Shown piece after piece: positions 1-11,994 of a stretch of 64,000 bases of DNA. Under the pieces are notes generated by a model that did no database searches, was not told the origin of the DNA, and saw nothing but the letters and a program-made list of their open reading frames with translations. The stretch's first letter is position 1. Each line of letters begins with the position of its first letter. Position numbers and translations under genes: made by a program. The stretch comes from Pyxicephalus adspersus (lineage: Eukaryota > Chordata > Amphibia > Anura > Pyxicephalidae). The stretch covers positions 87,652,549 to 87,716,548 of the forward strand of contig NC_092859.1 of assembly GCF_032062135.1 (NCBI RefSeq), given 5' to 3'.

Positions 1-2290
1 GAAAAAAGAATAGTTTCATTTTAGAATGTAAACCACAGCATGCCAAATAATTATTATAACAAATATATGGGAAGGAGATTTTTACATAAAGGGCCCTGTA
101 AGAGCTGTGCTACCAGGGACATCATACCTATTGATCAGAAATCATGTAACAAGAAAGGAAATTCTAGTTGACAATGGTTCCAAATACTATGACTGTCATT
201 GTAGATTATCAGGACTTTTGCATTATATGATTTCAAAGAAAAAATATTGCCTTTGGCTTGAATTTTTTCGAAAATAAAACAGAAAAAAATTTCTAGCTTT
301 GAAAAAAAAGAAAAAGTAAGTAAGAAAAAAGTAAATTAAAGTTGTTTCCTTGAAACCCTTGTGATCTACAAGATGCTTATCCAGTAAAGCAAGTCTTACA
401 GTATTAATTAAGATCAAGATGCACGTATGCCAAGCTTTATATTCTATTTCTAAATTTAATTTACAGGCTCAGCCATGTATTCTTTAGTGACATTTTGCCT
501 GAGGTTAATTTGATTCCCTTGGTCCATTAAGAGGCAGCTTTGCATATTGCTAGGTGACTATTTTTTATTACTTTTAGATTGTTTATATGAATACATTTAG
601 GATGTATAATGAACATACATAGATATATTAATGAGGTAATGCAGAGTTCAGTGATCATGTGCAAACTACCCTTAGCAACCAGATTTCACTTTTACTGTGG
701 CTGAATGAAGAAAACATTGAAATATAGGACACTGTTGTATCTAAATATCCAGAACATCTACCCTGTAGTGACAGATAATTACATTTCAACACCAACTGGA
801 GGGTGGGAAAATATGGATTTCTGCATATGTCCCTATAGATAGCTGTAAATGACATGGAATTTACGGTATATTTCCTTCTTGTAATATATCCAATTTCTTA
901 TTACAATCGTACAAATGTTAATGGTGTAACTGACTTTCATTTATGTTGACTGTAATTCAGTCAAGGTCTTTGATATAGGTGGCCTCAAATTCCGACTATG
1001 ACATAAACAATGGGGAACGCATAAAATTTAGTGAATGGTCAGAAATTGCAAACATGTTACGGGAGATTGTTAGAAACTGTAGACATGTTCGAATATGTGA
1101 CTGTGGTAGTGGCATTAGAATGTAAGCTTCTTCCTCCATAAGAATAAAAAAGTAACTGTTCTTGTTTTGTGTAAAGTGAAGCTTAGCACAAAAACAAAGT
1201 TTTGTTTTTGCATGTGTTCTGATTGGAGTCAGAGTTATTTTACTTTCTATCCCAACAATGATAGTAACCTCAGCAGTGTGGGAAGGGACTTCCCAAATGA
1301 GAACATGTATAACAGAATGGGAAGTATTTGAACCTCTGCTATGTCTTCATTAGTGCAATTTTCCCTGTTTTCTGCTTTTTTTGTCCTAGTAAGCAGTAAA
1401 TATTGATGAGATCTAGAAGTGAGGCGAGTGATATATTGATAGCATGGCTCCTAAGTTCATAGCAGCATCACCCTCTATACAAGGCTCTTTGTAGATGCAA
1501 CAACATCTAAGCACATAAAAAAAGCACCTTCATCTTAGTTAGGCTGGGAAAGTGAAAGTGACATCTGTTTTAAATCTAGTGGTTTAAACAAAGGTCACAG
1601 AAATTCTGAAATGTTGATTGTTTGGTAACTTTTTCCAACATACATCGAGTTCGCTGGCTTAGTGATTGTTTTAATCTAAACAATAAAACAATGATGAGTG
1701 ATGAATTTTTCAATTTCATTTAAAAATGAGTTTATAATATTTTATTTATCATTCATATATTTGTTTTTATTTGCAGGCAACTTGACAAGAAGAATAATTT
1801 AAGGTTTTTTGGATATCTAATGGAACTGCAATTTTTTCAGTAAAATATTTCCACCTATTTTTTCTGATTGCAAAGACCCCAAGCATATGTAGATTTAATA
1901 TATCTGATACTTGCTATGTACACATTTTAGATGTTATGCTTTTCTCACAGGGGTCTATTCCCTAATGGAGAATCAATTACTGCATGGACCTGGAAGATTC
2001 TCCACCAGGGAATGAACAAAAATACCTAATAAAGGCAATAGTGAAAATAATATAGACCCCATTTATTTAAAGTGCATTTTAACTTTCCTGAAAATTAGGT
2101 ATGGTCAAAACAGGTCAAAAATGTAAATTTCAGTTATTTTTTATTTTAAAGGTAATATTGAAAATATTATTAAGAAGAAATGTGTAATAATGATAACAAG
2201 TAATGGTTTTTAAGTTAGTGATGTTGCCCTGGTCTTGTTGCTGACCCATTTGTAAGTGTAAGCTTTTGCTGGATAATTTGTAAATTGTAA
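1..2290. other. Presumed TRHDE intron, no recognisable element
   Basis: AT-rich sequence without a plausible exon, RNA gene or repeat I can name. Short open frames here start at random ATGs and match nothing I know. Intronic status is inferred from the exon at 25.6 kb and the known large size of TRHDE introns in other vertebrates. Confidence 0.5.
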
Positions 2291-2295
2291 CTGTA

Positions 2296-2700
2296 GACAG
2301 GGCCACATGCCCTTATAGTGGAATTACACCATTTATTTTTATTTAAAGTAGAATGTGTTAGAACCCAGTGTATTGCGGCACAATGCCCTATTAAACGTAG
2401 CCTGCTCTTCATCAAGTAGAATTACACTTGAGAATTTTCTATATTTTAAAGTACAATTCGTTTTAGAATACAATTAGCAGTCAGTCGGCACGGCACAGTG
2501 CCCTATAATTGCTAGCCTGTTCTTCCTCCATTAGAATGACACAGAAGAATTTCTATATCTTAAAGTAGAATTTGGTAGAATACCATCTGTCGGCACAGTA
2601 CCCTGTAATTACAGATAGACTTGGCTCCATCCTGGACAATTACATATTAGAATCTCTCCTTTTTAAAGCAGAATTTCTAAAGAATCAATTCATGTATCCA
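2296..2700. repeat. Degenerate tandem array, unit about 100-115 bp
   Basis: Two landmarks alternate. TAAAGTAGAATT-like motifs start near 2344, 2447, 2561 and 2664. GGCACAGTGCCC-like motifs start near 2377, 2492 and 2592, with a weaker one near 2300. A third block (CCTGCTCTTCATCAAGTAGAAT / CCTGTTCTTCCTCCATTAGAAT) also recurs. Spacing is roughly 100-115 bp and the copies are strongly diverged, so the array is old. Confidence 0.6.
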
Positions 2701-4122
2701 CAGGTCCACATGTTAGTAAATGAACCAATCTTATCCACTACAATAACACATAGGAATTCCCTTTTTTATTATCATTTTTGTTTCATTGGCAGGGCCCGAC
2801 ATTTAAAATTGGAAACAACTTTTAAAGAGAGAATCTGTCTTTTTGCAAGAAATATTATAAAAATAATAAAAATGTAATATTGTCATGTCCATATTTACAG
2901 GGTGACCCCACGTTGTCAAAAAACTAATATATAGAATTATTGTTTTTGTTCCTGATTTTTTTTGTAGAAAAATGCATTGGCAAGGTCTTAAATGTACCAC
3001 AATGTATGCATTGTACATTGGACAAGTTGTAAATATTATTGACACAAATAGCATAAGGAAATAAAGTCAATATTGATACTTTGAACGATACCGCTATTTT
3101 TACAGCTCATTTGAGGGATAGTATTGTTCTCTTGCTGTTGCTTCTCCTCTACAGGGACAAAACATCCCTGGATGAATGCCACAGCTCAAGTCACCAGCTC
3201 TCGTTCCTGAACAGGCCTTTCAGATCTTTCTCCTCTTTCTAAAGGGCCTTGACATCTTTGGCATTCCCCCAGCTGCCTTAATTGTCTGCTCATTTAAGGA
3301 ACTCTCCTCCTACTTGACCAGGCCTTGTCATGTCCACTCAAGGCCCAAGGCTGCGTTCTAAGGAGCTCATGTGCCATAATGGAGTTCTCCCCAGTGTCAG
3401 TCTAGGTGGTCTGCTGATGTGTCTTGGCCAGTGCTGTCCTCTCAACTGGAGACCAATGCCTTTCACTCTCAAAGTGGTAATTGCCCAAGTGGGAACAATA
3501 TGTTGACTTTTTGTAACAATCCTGACAGTCATAATTTTGAGTAGAAATTATCATTATCAGAATTGTGGGGCTCAACCTTACTCACAATGGGCAGATCAAT
3601 AGGTTTAATGAACAGGAGGGACTTGCAGCATATATTCTTCCTCACTGTTCCGATCTGTCATTAGCCTGTCCAAGGTTCTTTTTTTGTTTAGGCAAATTAG
3701 TTCTATTCTTCTTAATGGGGTTAAGGCTGCAGCCTTGTCATAGAACTGGGCAGAGAGCACACGTGTCAAGCTTTATAGAATGACAACTTTAGAAACTGTT
3801 TCTTTGTTATGCATAAAACACTTGCTAACCAATAAAGATTGTCCCTTAAATTATACAATACCACTATGATCAGGGTAGTATTGTTGGTTATGGGCTACTG
3901 CGTTTTTTACTATCTTTATGAACAAGACTGACAGCTACATACTTAAAAATCTTAAAAACCCTGCCAATCTAGCCAGAGCTCAAATCTCTCTCTCGCTAGA
4001 ATGAAAGATATTTTGAGATTAGGCAGGTAAGGCACCTATATAAAAACAGTATATTGAGGGGCACAGTTAATAGAAATGTCTGTACCTGTTGTTGCTATAC
4101 TTTACCTTGCCTAGCCTCTGGG
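2700..4122. other. Intron stretch, nothing recognised
   Basis: Open frames at 2572-2877, 3176-3361 and 3565-3783 are short, of low complexity and lack homology I can recognise. The first overlaps the tandem array. Confidence 0.4.
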
Positions 4123-4288
4123 CAGCAGTTTATTTGTCAGTGCAGAGAAGCAAAATTGTCATTATGAAAAAACCCTTCTGAGCTCTCTCTAACTACCTCC
4201 CTAAACAACCAAATAGAGTTTGTAACGACTTTGTCAAATTGCAGATTGCAGGCTTGGCTTCTCTGCACTTTAGAATAAACTGCTGCTG
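4123..4288. repeat. Inverted repeat with about 105-bp loop
   Basis: The arm at 4123-4151 (CAGCAGTTTATT..GTGCAGAGAAGC) is mirrored at 4257-4288 (GCTTCTCTGCAC..AATAAACTGCTG). A 12-bp stretch at the inner end is perfect. No terminal repeats or target duplications were found, so an element class cannot be given. Confidence 0.55.
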
Positions 4289-4679
4289 AGAAGCACAGAG
4301 AAGAGGTGGTTTGTTCCAGAGTAGAAACTGTTTAGAAGATAAAAAGGAAAAGCTGAGTTAGGCTTAGATTATGTAGCTAAATCATATACTGTACTTCTAA
4401 GGTACAAAACAATAAAACATTAAGAACAAAACACTATTAATCACCTATGGAAAACACACAAGTTGAGAATATATCTTTAATGTAAATAAATAGTGGCAGA
4501 ACAGAGGAAAATACACAGGGAAATAGTTTAAAATAATGTAAAAGTTAAAGTAGGTAGAAATATATAATACCTGGAATTGTTTCGAAAACACTTCACAATT
4601 TAAAGTAGGGTTCCATTCCTATGATGGAGTGACTTGGAATTTTAAGGCTTATGTTCCTGTTTGTAGTCATTGTATAGGT

Positions 4680-5693
4680 CAGGGGTCGGCAACCCGCGGC
4701 TCTTCAGCCTCCTTGTTGTGGCTCCCTTCGGCCACTGACTGGAGATCCCTGATGGGGATCCTCTTCCTCCCGTAGACACTGAGGAGGAGGGGGATTCCCG
4801 TGCAGGTGTTCTAACAAATAAATCTACCCGTGAAATAAATCTATCAGGGAGCGTGTACAAATGGGCGTGTAAAATGATGTCATTGTTAGGAAAGTTTCAC
4901 AGCTGTTTTGGAATGCAGCATGTCATGGACTGCAGTCTTAAATCTCTCCCAGTACAAACCTCCATATCTCCTAAACAGTATGTCCTACTTGAAATTTTCA
5001 AGGTACACAGGGGACCCTCATAGCTAGCATAACTCCAAATTTCTTCTCCCCACCTTTAACAACTTTTAAAATATGAGAGTCAAAATGATAAAAAATAGTT
5101 AAAATTGAACATCAGGTTTGCTGTTTTAAAAGTAAGTGTGTCTAGAAGCCCAAAGTTAAACATACAGACTTAGCATAGCAAGGAGGTGCGAACGCCAAAT
5201 TTTTACCTACCTGTCACAAAACTAGAAATGTCATACTACACTACCCTGACCCCTTCCCTACTTTGAACCCCAATTTCTCTGGAATGGGGAGATGTAAGAA
5301 ACCAAGGATGTAGGTGGATGTTGGGGACACCTGTGACTAACACCCCCTAAAATTTCATTGTTAGGCAATCGTCAGAACAAAGAATTCTGCCCAAAAAAAA
5401 AATATATACCCTGTTACACATTGCTACAAAATTAGAGGTGCAAGTGGGGGACACCTGTGGCTAACACCACCTAAAATTGAATCGCTAGGGGCGATAACAT
5501 TTTCTAGGGGCATAGTTCAGTGTTGATTTATTTCAAAGTAGGCCTACACATGCACACTGCACTTCTGTTTGTTGTATTCTGCTGTTGTAACAGGTAAAAT
5601 TAAAAAAAACTTTATAAAATCCATACCATATATTTTTTTTTGTGGAAGAGGGGGCAAAATGGCTCTTTTGATAGTAAAGGTTGCTGACCCCTG
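4680..5693. mobile_element. hAT (Charlie-like) non-autonomous transposon
   Basis: Terminal inverted repeats CAGGGGTCGGCAACC (from 4680) and GGTTGCTGACCCCTG (to 5693) enclose 1014 bp. The flanks form an 8-bp target duplication, GTATAGGT (4672-4679) and GTAGAGGT (5694-5701), with 7 of 8 identical. TIR and duplication length are diagnostic of hAT. No intact transposase is present. Internally, a segment of about 55 bp is repeated directly (5321-5375 and 5444-5496). Confidence 0.88.
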
Positions 5694-5701
5694 GTAGAGG
5701 T

Positions 5702-6640
5702 GGTTGGTTGCAGTAAAAAGAAGTAGCAGTCTTCGATGACCCAGACACCTTGTTAAGGTTGGTAGTCTCCATTTTTATAATGAAAAAACATTCTTTTACT
5801 GGATTTGCCAAGATTATCAATGCTTTGCTCACATTTTTGTTTCATTGCTTTTTATAGAGGTTGGCTCAAACCCAAATTACATTAATTCCTCGCATAACCT
5901 TTACCTATTCACTTGTCTATATGAATAGATTCCTAGGAAGCAGCTAAATACAAAAAAATATAAACTAAAAACGTTTGCTAAATCAAAAAAGGTGTTAAGG
6001 GACAGTGTCTTATCTAGGTTAGAGGTTAGGAATAAAGGGACAATTTATTTTTTGACCTTTTTTTTTGTTTGGTGGTGAAAGTGAAAAAATTACAGCAGGA
6101 ACAACCTGGTACTGAAAACCAATATACTGTCATTAGGTAAATGTGCAATTAGCAACTGCTCTTGCCAGTTACTTTACAAGGTTTAAAGACTTTCCATATT
6201 TTTTGTATACTTTTTGACACTACAGTTAGATAAGGCATATAACCACTGATCTACCTAGCTGGTAACATGATTACTTTAGTGATATGTCTGTCACAAAAGG
6301 ACAGTGATGAAAATACGGTACCGTTTGCTTTGAATATTGAAATTCTTCTGCTGTAGCTATTGAATTAGATCCAGTAAGTGCAAATGTCACATCCAGATCA
6401 TTTGATTAAGCTATGTAATTAATCTTACTGCAAGGTTAATGACCACAAGTTCTTTTTCAATATACCCATTGCTTTACAAAGGGTCAGAAAATATGGAGTG
6501 AAGCTGTGCAAAATATAGGAGAAATTTAAATATCTACTAAAACATTTCAATAGTTAATACTAGTAAAATTTAGCATCAGTCACTCTCCAGTCACTCTCTA
6601 GATTCCCCATAGAGAGCTCTATTTATACTTATTTTAACAA
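5702..6640. other. Intron stretch, nothing recognised
   Basis: AT-rich, with no exon or named repeat seen. The open frame at 5533-5832 is a read through the hAT end and is not a gene. Confidence 0.4.
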
Positions 6641-6647
6641 TTCCTCT

Positions 6648-7620
6648 ATGGGGAAAATGGGAATTTCCAAATTTTACACTCTCTATAGTCTTAATCTGGA
6701 CTTTAAGAAAACACCACCAATGGAGAAATGGGCACAAGTGTTAAATGTGATGTGCAAAAAAGTGAAGTGGTTGGAGGCATTGCAAATTACCGTAGTACAA
6801 AACGCGCGGATCACTTGGATCTATAGCAAAGAGTAATTAACCAGTGGAATATGATCCCAGTGAGATTAGCACATTTATTGGATTCTAACGCAAAGAATTG
6901 TTGGAGAGAATACGGAGACGTGGGTACACTATTACATCTTGTGGCAGTGTAAATCTGTTAGTTCTTTTTGGAAGCAGGTTTTTATACTGGTATTCAAGCT
7001 TAGTAGGGGGCCTTTGAAACCAAGCCCAGAAATGGCTGTAATACATAATAATATGGATATAGTTTCAGTGGGAGCTGGAACAGTGGCTATACATATCTTT
7101 CTAGGTGCAAAACTGACAATTGTCAGAAAATGCAAAAATATTGATGTCCCCAATTTATCAGAGGTAGTGCATGATCTAAATGTGCAATGTTCTTTAGAAA
7201 AAAACTTTGCAATAGCTCATGATAGGTATAACAAATTCCACAAAGAATGGGAGGTATGGCTAAACCATACCAAGTGTGCTATTAGTTCCCAATCATATGA
7301 TAGTGACACTCTACTTCATTTATTGAATATTACCTCAGTCGATTCAAAACAGTTTTTGTTTGTTTAGTAGACTGGTATGTTGTTGTTGTTTATATTATGA
7401 TGTATACTGTACTATATCTTTTGTTATGTCTATTCTATTCTACCCATTTCTTTTCCGGTATCACTTATGTATGGTTTTGTAACCACTTCCACCTGAACAG
7501 GCTTATTTTTTTTTCTTTTCTTCTTTTCCAATGATATATATGGATATGAGACTAAGATGTATACACATATGTACAGTATAAGTATAATTGAATATCCTTT
7601 AATAAAGAAATATTGTACAT
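6648..7620 (+). pseudogene. L1/Tx1-type LINE, ORF2 3' end and 3' tail
   Basis: The frame at 6939-7367 matches the C-terminal end of Tx1-clade LINE ORF2. It begins with a remnant of the LLHxxWxC cysteine motif (WQCKSVSSFWKQVF) and runs through VAIHIFLGAKLTIVRKCKN to an end near WLNH. The upstream frame at 6648-6836 (PPMEKWAQVLNV) and a shifted segment around 6840-6940 (RLAHLLDSNAKNCWREYG) are further pieces of the same ORF2. They are broken by frameshifts, so the copy is dead. After the stop near 7367 a T-rich 3' UTR follows, with AATAAAG near 7600 close to the presumed 3' end. The 5' part is truncated, as is usual for LINEs. The reverse transcriptase and endonuclease domains are absent. Confidence 0.8.
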
Positions 7621-7829
7621 AATACTACTAAAATATAGCATTGGTATTTTGATCTACAAAATGTATAAAAGGTAACATAAAATATAATATGTTAAGGACA
7701 TGTTTCATTTAAAACAATAGGAGAAAAATGTAGGAGTTTCCATTTCTGACCTTGCTGAAAACTTTAGTTGCCTCTTATGTTTGCCAATATTTCATTTTTA
7801 TTTATCATCCAGCGTAGATGTAATGCTTT

Positions 7830-8090
7830 ATACTATATTCAGACTGGCAGTGGGGTTTCAGTGTGGTTACTACTCTCTCACAGCATTGAACCGCAGCCTT
7901 GGGGGAGCATCTACCTGTGGCAGCCCATTAGAAAATAAATGGGGCCGCAATAAGTGGTTCAGTGCTGCTTAATGTTTCCTGCTGCCAAATCTGCAAACAC
8001 TGGTATATAAAGACCACCCCCAAGGTGTGAGTGACCGAGACTGGTAAGGTGCCAACCGAGAGGCTGGCAAGATGCTGTGAGTCTGAACTT
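7830..8090. repeat. Putative MITE-like interspersed repeat fragment
   Basis: A GC-richer block (ACTGGCAGTGGGGTTTCAG, then CCGCAGCCTTGGGGGAGC, then AATGGGGCCGCAATAAG). Its style partly recurs at 20480-20640 (CTGCTGCCTTGGGGGGGAC, GGCAGTGGGGGGGGTATG). Ends are not defined, so the class is unknown. Confidence 0.35.
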
Positions 8091-8519
8091 TCCTTGGGAA
8101 ACCACACTGTTTGAATTGATCTAATTGCAAAAAATATGATCTGTGGTTGTTACCTACATTGTTTTGCTAGTATTGGTCTAAACATTTGTGTTAACAATAT
8201 GCCAGAATGACACCTCTGAGGGGTAGAGATTGCTGGTACTGCTGAACTAATGCTCCCATCCCTAGTATAGCATTTCTATCAATGACATAAGGTTATTAGG
8301 AGAAATATATCTTCATGGTATTTTAAAAGGAAGACCCTATTTAGGCGTGAATTTCAAACAGCACCTTCTAATGAACATTTCTTTTTTTCAGTCATCTTTC
8401 TTTTCAGAGTTTCTCTGGAGCCAGATATTCTGCATGTGAAATAAATGTGCATTATAGATACCTGTCAACACAATACCTATTAATACAATAGAACTGCCAA
8501 TGCTGAAATGGTGAACAAA

Positions 8520-8940
8520 TCTATAAAAATCCACAGGTCTTGTCTCACTTTCCTTTTTGACCTGATTGAAAAATATACCCCTAGCCGCTCGTTTAGCTCC
8601 TCTAATGACCTACTAATGACTTCCTCACTCATAACCTCATCCCAACTCTCGGGAATGGTCTTTCACGTCCTATTTCACTTGCCCCCACCTTTTGCTCACT
8701 TAAAGGAGCACTCAAAATCCATCTTTTCAAACTTGTCTAGCTGTCTTCTTCTGTCTTTTAAAGCCTCACTACATACCCACCATTCCATATCCCCCTACTT
8801 AGTGTCTGATGCTTCCCCTTCTCTTGTAAGCTCCTCTGGGCTGTCTGTATCTGACTTGTCATTTGCAACTCATTTAATGTACAGCACTGCATAATATGTT
8901 AGTGCTATATGAATACTGATTATTATGAATATTATTAAGC
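8520..8940 (+). pseudogene. L2-type LINE ORF2 end and 3' tail
   Basis: One frame reads NGLSRPISLAPTF..LKGALKIHLF, which is the C-terminal WNSLPxxxRxxPxLxxFKxxLKxxLF signature of L2-clade reverse-transcriptase ORFs. A second frame stays open from 8508 to 8894 by chance. The 3' tail has the block TCATTTGCAACTCATTTAAT, then GTACAGCACTGCATAATATG, then GTGCTATATGAATACTG ending in an ATTATTA-type tract. The same tail occurs at 32.5-32.7 kb. The copy is shifted and dead. Confidence 0.7.
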
Positions 8941-8944
8941 CTGC

Positions 8945-10885
8945 ATTTACCAAACATCACCCAAATAGAGAATTTTCTATATAACACCTGCCTAATGTTG
9001 TTCAGCTCTGTACTGGACTGTACGCTTGTTCTATACTTGAAATGGTGTCTGACTTGGGAGATGCCAAGTACAATGTAATAATATATCAGGATCTGACATC
9101 TGACTGATCTGTCTTAGATTTGGAGTGAGATTTGATGATATCTGCTGGTTACTATTCTCCCTGATGGAGGCTCTTACATGAGGAAGCAAAGCCCTGCCCC
9201 CACCAACAAAGATGGTTTTCTCTACGCTATGTAGAATGTGCATAAGTCAATAAAGTAGAAAGATCAGCTACAGAGAGGCCACGGGTGATCAGTCATTTGT
9301 CATTTGCTGGCTTCATTTAGCCACAACTTCCAGGGCTTAGTGCATGCAAACTAAACCATCAGGTACCCATAAGCAGAGGATTTTCCTTTCCTCCTCCTTT
9401 TATAAACCCCAGCATAAAATGCTAACTATATTGTGGTACAAAAACAAACCTTTCGGTTACTTTAAATAATTTTCACTACACAGTGGAAGATTTCTTGTAT
9501 TATTTAAGAAATATGGTCACAGTCAGGACTGACATCATAGATATGTACACCTAAGTAGAAATGTAGATGCACTAAGTATTACGCTCTGATAGAACTGTCA
9601 CATAAACAAAATGGATTGGATTTGTAAGAACAAGCGGTTGAGGCTATAAATCTACTTGCACAAGGGCTTGAAGATAAACAGAATAAAAATAATGTTTTTA
9701 GGTTCATAATAATAATAATAGTGACACATTTTATGACAGTGCTGTATTTGAAATAATTGCACACTGCTTTTTTTCAAGCAAACAGAATTGAAGCAGACTG
9801 ACTAATATATTAAAAAAAGGCTCAAGGATGTGTGCAACTTTTTTTATTGCTGTTTTGCTTAATAGTGTTTGTGTGAAACAAAAATGAACAGATTGATTCC
9901 ACAGGTGATGAAACTTAGTAAAAGTTTTTATCCCAAGGTTAGGAAATTAGTGACAGGTTAAAAATATGGATTTTGGACAATTCCTTTTTTTATCATATTA
10001 TTTGATGTTTTTGCTGACTCTTTAGGGGCCACATATATGGTACAACAAGATAATGTGCTTGTGAGTTCAGCCAGGGTAGCATCAAATGTTCCCATTGTGT
10101 TTTCTTTTATTGACTATAAATAAGTGTTACAAATATTTTACCTATGTTACTAAAACCACTGATTTGGGAATGCTGGTCATTTTGAAATAGCAGTATAAAT
10201 TAAAAAAAAGATTTCTGTGAAGTTTGTTCTTAACAGTTCAGTGATTTTGCTTGTGACAGATTTGCTTGTAAGAAGCAATCTTTATGTTAAAAATGTAATA
10301 TACAGATTACTCTAGAATTACTTTTAGTTTCTATCTGCCATAAAGCATTTTTAAATGGTTTATCAATCTTCTGCTGGTCACCATCACCAGTGGTCTTAAA
10401 CTATTGGTAATGTACAAAGACAGCAAATCAAAAGTACAAACAGCAGGAATGCTGATTCTCTGCAGCACCCTGGTTTTGCTTTCCAGAATGGGAAGAGAGA
10501 AACAGCAGTCCAAAAAACTGTCATTCAGATGTCAGTCAACTGAGATGGCTACTTTTCCTATAAATCTATAAATGAATGAAAACACCTTTCATTCCATATA
10601 AAAAAAGCTTTGCCATGCTTTGCACCACAAACATTTTTGTAATTTTACATAATTTTAAATTGGATGAATTATGGATTAAAAAAATAATACTTTATAAAAA
10701 ACATGTACAAATTTAAAACATTTCCTAAACATGTTATTTAAAGGATTCAATTAAGTGTATGATGAAAAAAAAAAGGTTTTCAGAGTTGACTTAAACATTG
10801 AATGTGAATTAAACATTGAAAATGAAAGTTTACACCTTTAATTGGTATTACCAATTAACTTGGGACAAAATCTGCTACAGTCAAA
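8945..10885. other. Intron stretch, nothing firmly recognised
   Basis: AT-rich sequence with a short (ATA)n run near 9707-9722. No exon, RNA gene or bounded repeat seen. Confidence 0.4.
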
Positions 10886-11990
10886 TGATAATGAGCCTAA
10901 TCAGGGTAATGCCTACAAATACAATGACCTTGGTTAAAAGATATAGCCTGTTCTGTGTTGTTGCCTTTACAATACTTGATTAACCTCCTGGGCTGTTCAT
11001 TTCTGTCCTGATTTATGTTTAAAAGCAGAACATTGTCTTTCATGAATTTATTTTACAGAACAATCTTATAGTATGGGTATAATAAAGTTTGAAACACAAA
11101 ACCTTGTCAAAAAAAATTAAATACATTTAAAAAAATAAATTTAATAATAAATTAAATATTAAACTTTGACATAATTTTGTGTTTCAAACTTTACTATACT
11201 CATACTATTTGTTATACTATAAAATAAATTTTCATGAAACACAATGTACCGCTTTTAGACATATAAATCCACTGTAGTGCATTCAATACAGTTAATTTGT
11301 ATTGAATGCAATACAAAATAATTTGAAATTCCCGCCGTGCCCCTAGCGATAGCCGCATGCACAGCATTATCCGGAACTTCAAGCGGAAGGCCAGAACAGT
11401 CTTTGGGGAACCGATCAGAGGAAGAGGAGGCGGCCAGAGGATGGGATCAGATAGGCAGGACACTGGAGGACGCCGGCAGGACCAGGTAAGTCTTTATTAT
11501 TTTTTTAGCTTCCTCAAGTGGCTCCTGGTTACCGCTATCAGCTGTTTTTTTTCCCCAAACCACAGGAGGTTAAGTTGATACTTAGAAACCCTTTGATCAC
11601 TGTTATGCTACTACTATAGTGCTGCTGGCACATTCTGTATCTTTAAGTAGATTAAGTAGATGCTTAGAGACCCTATAACATTGGTTAGGAAGTATAACTT
11701 CCTTTGGGTTAACTTTATCATACTAACCTAGAGCTCTAATGACCTTGGTTAAAGGATATAGCCTGTTCTGTGTTGTTGCCTTTACAATTCTCCATTAAGT
11801 TGATGTTTAGCGATCTTCCGACATTGGTTATGAAATAAAACCTCTTTTGTAGTAACTTAACCTCACTTGACCAAGTTAATGCCTAGAGATCCTATGACCT
11901 TGGTTAAGAGATGTTACCTGTGGTGTTTTCTTTACCACGTTCAGTTGAGTTGTTACCTGGAGATCCTATGACCTTGGTTAAAGCCACTGT
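10886..11990. repeat. Tandem array, unit about 64-80 bp, split by a MITE
   Basis: About seven copies of a unit reading GTTGATGCYTAGAGATCC, then TATGACCTTGGTTAAAGATA, then AGCCTGTTCTGTGTTGTTGC, then CTTTACAATTCTCCATTAA. The core TGACCTTGG is exact at 10925, 11740, 11895 and 11969. Diverged versions lie near 11595, 11676 and 11819. Spacing between cores is about 64-80 bp. The array is interrupted by a TTAA-flanked element at 10980-11573. Removing the element rejoins a unit of the same form as the one at 11740-11815. Confidence 0.8.
10980..11573. mobile_element. TTAA-flanked MITE (CCTCCTGGGC family)
   Basis: The body at 10984-11569 (586 bp) is bounded by TTAA on both sides (10980-10983 and 11570-11573). 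Its ends are inverted: CCTCCTGGGCTG and CCACAGGAGG. An internal block at 11283-11345, with mirrored TGTATTGAATGCAATACAAA sequence followed by CCCGCCGTGCCC, is shared with the element at 63.28 kb. TTAA duplication is typical of piggyBac and Kolobok superfamilies. No transposase is present. Confidence 0.78.
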
Positions 11991-11994
11991 TTGC

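Noticed and set aside
6939..7367. A 142-codon frame that looks like a host gene
   Set aside because: Its sequence matches the C-terminus of an L1/Tx1 LINE ORF2, with frameshifted neighbours and a LINE-type 3' end.
8508..8894. A 128-codon Ser/Leu-rich frame
   Set aside because: It is the wrong frame through an L2-type LINE end. Another frame shows the L2 C-terminal signature.
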